The notes beneath the pieces are model-generated. The model saw only the letters and a list, made by a program, of their open reading frames with translations, was not told the DNA's origin and did not search any database. A stretch of 64,000 bases of DNA, taken from positions 67,721,010 through 67,785,009 of the forward strand of contig JBAIZL010000004.1 of the NCBI GenBank assembly GCA_036971475.1, in the 5' to 3' direction. Both the position numbers and the translations under genes were made by a program. Positions 59,575-64,000 of this stretch are shown here, in pieces. The DNA comes from Prosapia bicincta. Taxonomy: Eukaryota > Arthropoda > Insecta > Hemiptera > Cercopidae. The stretch's first letter is position 1; every line of letters starts with the position of its first letter.

Positions 59575-62500
59575 TACTAAGATATGGCTTATAAGCACAC
59601 CACGAATTAATGAGCCATGCTATCTTACAACAGATGTGATCTTCCAGAGGGATGTTTTTCTTCACCTTTGCATTATTATGTTATGCTCTAATCGACACAA
59701 TAAACCTCCATATTGAAGTTCCGTCGTGTAACCTACCGACCATTTAGCAAATATCGTACTAGCAAATCTAGCTTGTTCCTCAAGCTTATAGCACACTAAC
59801 GGAGATATTTAAAAGGAAGATGAGAGGGTTGAATTTAGTAAACATTTTTCATTATAAAAGCCATAATAATCTGTAGCCTGTTATAAAAAAGTAACCCAAC
59901 AAAACCAACTCATGAATATACGGAAATTATTAAATACACTAAATATCTTACAGGCCAACATATTTACGGTTTGTAAATGTAATTAAATAAAATAGTACAC
60001 AAATTTTTGTAAAATTTGGTATGACAAAAACAAAAATCATTTAAAAAAATGAAAGTTGAGAAAACATTAAAAAAAATTAGATACCACGAACCATACAAAT
60101 GTAGTAGGAAACGTAAAACATCAAATTACAAACGAAAAAATAGGAATAAAAATGCGTTATTTGAAAATAACAAATGACGAAATATTGTGATACAATCAAC
60201 AAAATAAAAGTATGAAATTAAAAACTAAATTGCAGCAAATTGAATAAAACCTAAATACGTCAAACATAAATGTTATACAAGCAGAGGCGAAGTAGTAAAA
60301 ACAGAACGAAAATATGATTAATAACACAAAATAAAAATATACCCCTCAAGTTTAAAAATGTTTCATTGCCAAAAATGGAATTAACGTGTGATAAAAGAAA
60401 TAATGATCGAAAATCAAAACAAAAATTCAAATGGCACATAGACATAGTGCTTATTGAAATATCTAAAATATTACATGTTTCTCTCTCATATAATCCTAGC
60501 AAACGTGCGCTATTTGTCATTTGCTTTTTGTGATTACAAAATTATATGTAATTGAATAACAAATAAAATTTAGTTAAATAACAAATTACATTTAATTACG
60601 TATTAAATTAAATTCAATAAATTACAATTTAATATACATTTTTGCTCTAATTCTTTTATAGCTTAGGTTCGTAAATTATTATTATTATTTTTTATCTAGA
60701 AAATAATTTTTGTAGTTTAATTATATATCCATGAGAAGGATTATTATGTGATCGAAAATTTGGTTCTAAAATTAGGAAGGCATAATGGTACCAGCTTGTT
60801 TTTTCGTTAGAAGGAACTATATAACTTGAATAAACAACTCCTGGTGTAGTAGGCCATAAGATAGGAACGGCAGGTTAAACGGTTATAGGAATGCTAGGTT
60901 AAATCGTTCTATGCGAACCCAGTGTTTTTTCCGCCTCTAAAAACACCTGACGCATCTGAAGAGGTTTTCAGTTGGACAAAACCTTTTTACGATAAACAAA
61001 ATTAAATGTTTAGGCAAATACTGTTTAAACATACCTAAAGAGAGTGAATGTTGCATTGTCATCCAGTCCTTAGATGTATGTAAAATTTCCAGTCTGTAAC
61101 TCGTCAATCAAATTTATTTTGTTTAAACAGTCTTGCGGACAAGGAACAGAATAAATATCAGGTGATTATTTAGTTCTGAAATATATTTCAAAAAATACCA
61201 AGTCTCTAGCTAATCACCTAAACAACTATTTTTAGACAATCAAAGATACAAAAGACCGAGTGATCATTACATTGTCATCTAATTCTGACCTATGAAATAT
61301 CAGGTCTCTAGCTCATCGGAGAGTTTAAACTCGAATGCAAAATTTCACCGGACAGACAGACATGTGACGGAAACCGAACTAATAAAAACGTGGTAATAAC
61401 TTCTTATTATATTAGTTATTAATAATTACAAGAGTTGACAATTAGCAATTAATGTAACGCCAAAACTTGTTTGTATTTTTTTTTCATAAAACTAAAATCG
61501 GCAAAAGTTAAAAAAATAAATAAGCCATATAATTTTCCTTCGCTTGTTTATTTCAGTTTCGAGTAAGCTGCAGAAGATGGCGCTTCAGGGCAAACTATCT
61601 TTCCTCTTATAACTATACAAACATTGTGCAAACGTGATAATCCATACATCATCTTAGCACTTAAGCCATTACGCTGGGGGCCAGAACGATGCGGTTTCCC
61701 TGACAGGGTTTTACTACTTGTCAGGTTTTCTCCCATTATGCACTTAAGCCCAAAAAAGGGCTTCTTAGCTTGGATTTTCGAAAACCATTCCTGACTCCTC
61801 ACACTTTATTGCTACTCAGACATAAGCACTTGTTTACACGGGATATCGTGGATACTCTTATACGCCTTTAGTGTTTCGGTGGGTACAAACGAAAACAATT
61901 ACTTCGCATGCGCAGATGGTGTGGGGGCTAGTTGGTTACAGCAGAGGATGATAATGCGTTTCCCACATCCATAGTCTTCTAACAATTTATCTAACCATCC
62001 TACCTCTTAGAATAAGGACACCTAGCTTCTAGGGTACCTGTATGATATATCGCGGGTTTTTATTTTTGTCCTATTTTCCACCTCGTTCTTTACACAACAA
62101 TAAAATCCTCCATTATCTTATAACTATCCTAATTAATATTTTGCCACATAGACAATCAATCCTGAATCCTTGAGGTTACTAAACGCACGGGGATGTGAGA
62201 AGGAGGTGGCTTGAGACAGGTGGTTGCTTTTCTACTTTTACTCGCCCTTTAATAACTGCAACTATACGACCTGCTCCGCAACGGTTCTAACTATACTCTA
62301 ACGGCTTCCAACTGGACGACTTGGATATTTATGTGGGCGCCACTATCGTTGCTTTATTGTTATTTCAGAAAATAATTTGAAACTCTAATAAGACTATCTT
62401 GTAACAAGTGAACAGTTCGCGATGTCTATACTTCAGACTGTAAAGATGTGTTACAATCTTGAGTTGACCTTAAAATTCTAGGCCAATCCGTGAAGGTATC

Positions 62501-63934
62501 GTTCGGAGTATACCTATACCCTTCAAGCCCTTTAATAAGGCACACGAGTAGGCTATAGAGTTATCTTTATTGTTACACATATAGTGAGACTAGTAAAGGC
62601 TAGACTCGGATACGTGAATACTCTGTCTATCTACACTTAGGTACCTTTACTAACTTAGTTTCACTCTAACTGTAACAATTTTCGGGTTATAAAGGACTCG
62701 CTGTAAGTGGCAAATTATAACAGTTAGCTTGCTTCTTTTGTTTCTAACACGTTTACCTAACCTTTTTGTCACAACACGTTGCTAACATGATTTACTTTAT
62801 TGAGAAACAATATTGATTTCCTGTTCAATATTTACAATGAATTATTTGCAGTGCACATTTCACATCTGACATTTTTACTCAAAGTGAAGAATATATTAAA
62901 CGAAATTTCTTAAAGAGGAAACAGCTGTTGGATGACATCATAAATGTAACATATTTTCCCACGTGTAAAAATCGACAGATTACCTGTATGACGGTATACG
63001 CTAGTTTATCAACACGCATTTTGCCCCATTGCACATTTTTTAATTTCATAGTTTTTATAAAATTGTATAAACAATTCTTAGTTTCTTTTTAAAGAAAACG
63101 CGTGAAGTACTGATGGAAGAGTGTTACAAGTAACAAAACGTTGAACGTAGGGTCCGTAATAAAGTATAAAATCGAAGTGATCAATAATGGGGAACTGGAG
63201 AAGAACAACAGCCAGCAGTTGACGGAAGGGTCGCGGATGGCATTGACACACAATAGATACTCGACGTGGTGCAGGTGATTGTTGCATAGGGGCTGCAGGT
63301 ACCGACAGTTAAATATAGACATATATAATGACAAGTTATTACCGTAGGGGAGGAAATCGGTTTCGACATGCCATTGTCTACAAAATCCATCCACTAACTG
63401 AATCTATTATTCACAATATTTTCAAACATTTCTTTAAACATAACAATTGCAGTAAAATATATTGCTTAATTTTATAATACAGGTTTATTTATAATAAGGA
63501 TAACAGACAGTAAAGTTTGGTAAAATCTTACCTTACTCGTAGTAACAATAAAACAAAACTCTAATAAATTGCAGTATAAAAAAGTGGTAACAAAATTCTG
63601 CTCATCTTGTCCATTGTTCGACCTATCATGGTACCTCACGGTCTTTGTCAAAGTCGAACGGTTATTAGGAACATTGTGTTGCCAAACTAAAACAGAAAAA
63701 TTTGTCGGTAGAATTTATTAATATAAAAGATTATTAGATTGTAGATATTATTACAGTGATTTTTGAAGAAAACGGTTCTTTAGATGCATTGGCCCTTTTT
63801 TGCATGGAGTCAGATCACGCTATGACAATTTGAACACGAAAAACTTAGCTTAAATCATGTGATAACATATGATTTCATATAACAGCTAATTTTCGATTTC
63901 TTTTATTAGCTCACAATCAATTGCCTAAATTTTT
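59571..63934. other. Mostly unrecognised sequence
   Basis: 59840-60720 is extremely AT-rich. 61040-61370 holds related phrases (gcattgtcatcc / acattgtcatct; aagtctctagctaatc / ggtctctagctcatc) suggesting diverged direct repeats. 61548-61802 and 63078-63394 are GC-richer and hold minus-strand open frames of 84 and 101 codons without known motifs. cagctgtt-family relatives occur near 62925-62965 (plus) and 63850-63895 (minus). Confidence 0.45.
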
Positions 63935-64000
63935 AGTTCATAATTTTTATTCATCCACTATGTTCAAATACATTTTTTAAGCCTTGTAGTGGATGACACT
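63935..64000 (-). mobile_element. SINE-family tail, running off the window
   Basis: ttttattcatcca, ttcaaatacattttttaa and gtagtggatgaca are the complement of the tail of the SINE family at 35085-35150. The element continues beyond the window edge. Confidence 0.75.

Noticed and set aside
60930..61000. CTGAAGAGGTTTTCAGTTGGAC followed by AAAACC as a hammerhead
   Set aside because: The G of GAAA is missing, stem II is at most two pairs, and stems I and III do not form. At best a fossil.
61548..61802. 84-codon minus-strand open frame as a gene
   Set aside because: GC-richer than its flanks but without any known motif or splice context I can support.
63078..63394. Overlapping minus-strand open frames (69-101 codons)
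   Set aside because: Several frames are open in the same stretch and none has a recognisable domain.

Overview
This window looks like non-coding nuclear DNA from an arthropod, probably an insect. It is AT-rich, saturated with micro-, mini- and satellite repeats, and full of eukaryotic transposon debris: pogo-type DNA elements with TA target sites, a tRNA-derived SINE family, a non-LTR retrotransposon 3' end and a Helitron helicase scrap. I see no operon, no bacterial signal, no CRISPR array and no intact protein-coding host gene. Nearly all long open frames come from tandem repeats whose unit lacks stop codons. I cannot name the species.

Layout. 0-8.3 kb: a foldback element with a ribozyme-like core (0.7 kb), an 11-copy 34-bp minisatellite (1.8 kb), a pogo-type element (3.7-4.5 kb), a 19-copy 46-bp minisatellite (4.8-5.7 kb), a long dispersed SINE-bearing repeat (5.9-6.7 kb), a diverged 190-bp duplication (6.7-7.1 kb) and a foldback with two tandem ribozyme-like cores (7.7 kb). 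8.3-24.4 kb: one satellite of about 163 copies of a 99-bp unit, with visible segmental duplication inside the array. 24.4-30 kb: unique sequence, the 3' end of a non-LTR retrotransposon (27.0-27.7 kb, minus strand) and a minisatellite apparently grown out of its coding sequence. 30-36.7 kb: a cluster of foldbacks with ribozyme-like cores separated by (TA)n tracts, (GC)n/(GT)n tracts, a 21-bp minisatellite, a head-to-head SINE pair and a second pogo-type element whose relic transposase ends in a PCNA-binding-box-like motif. 36.7-51 kb: mostly unrecognised AT-rich DNA with more foldbacks, an AT-rich minisatellite (42.5-43.1 kb), a 28-bp minisatellite (48.1 kb) and CT/GT tracts (49 kb). 51-54.5 kb: a Helitron helicase scrap followed by about 41 copies of a 75-bp unit. 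54.5-64 kb: three foldbacks with ribozyme-like cores, a 52-bp triplication next to a tRNA-like SINE fragment, and unrecognised DNA. The window ends inside another SINE-family tail.

The most interesting signal is a set of short inverted (palindromic) repeats at about 0.7, 7.7, 30.2, 30.6, 30.7, 39.6, 45.8, 55.0, 57.4 and 57.7 kb. They carry, often once per arm, the hammerhead ribozyme core: CTGANGA, a stem II hairpin, GAAA, then a very short self-complementary stem III and a stem I that closes on itself. Several unrelated sequence families keep the same architecture, the stems are supported by different base pairs in different families, and nearly all have one extra nucleotide between CTGANGA and stem II. 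Small hammerheads with tiny stem III are known from Penelope-like retroelements and can act as dimers. The palindromic stem III and inverted arrangement here fit that idea and would be worth testing.
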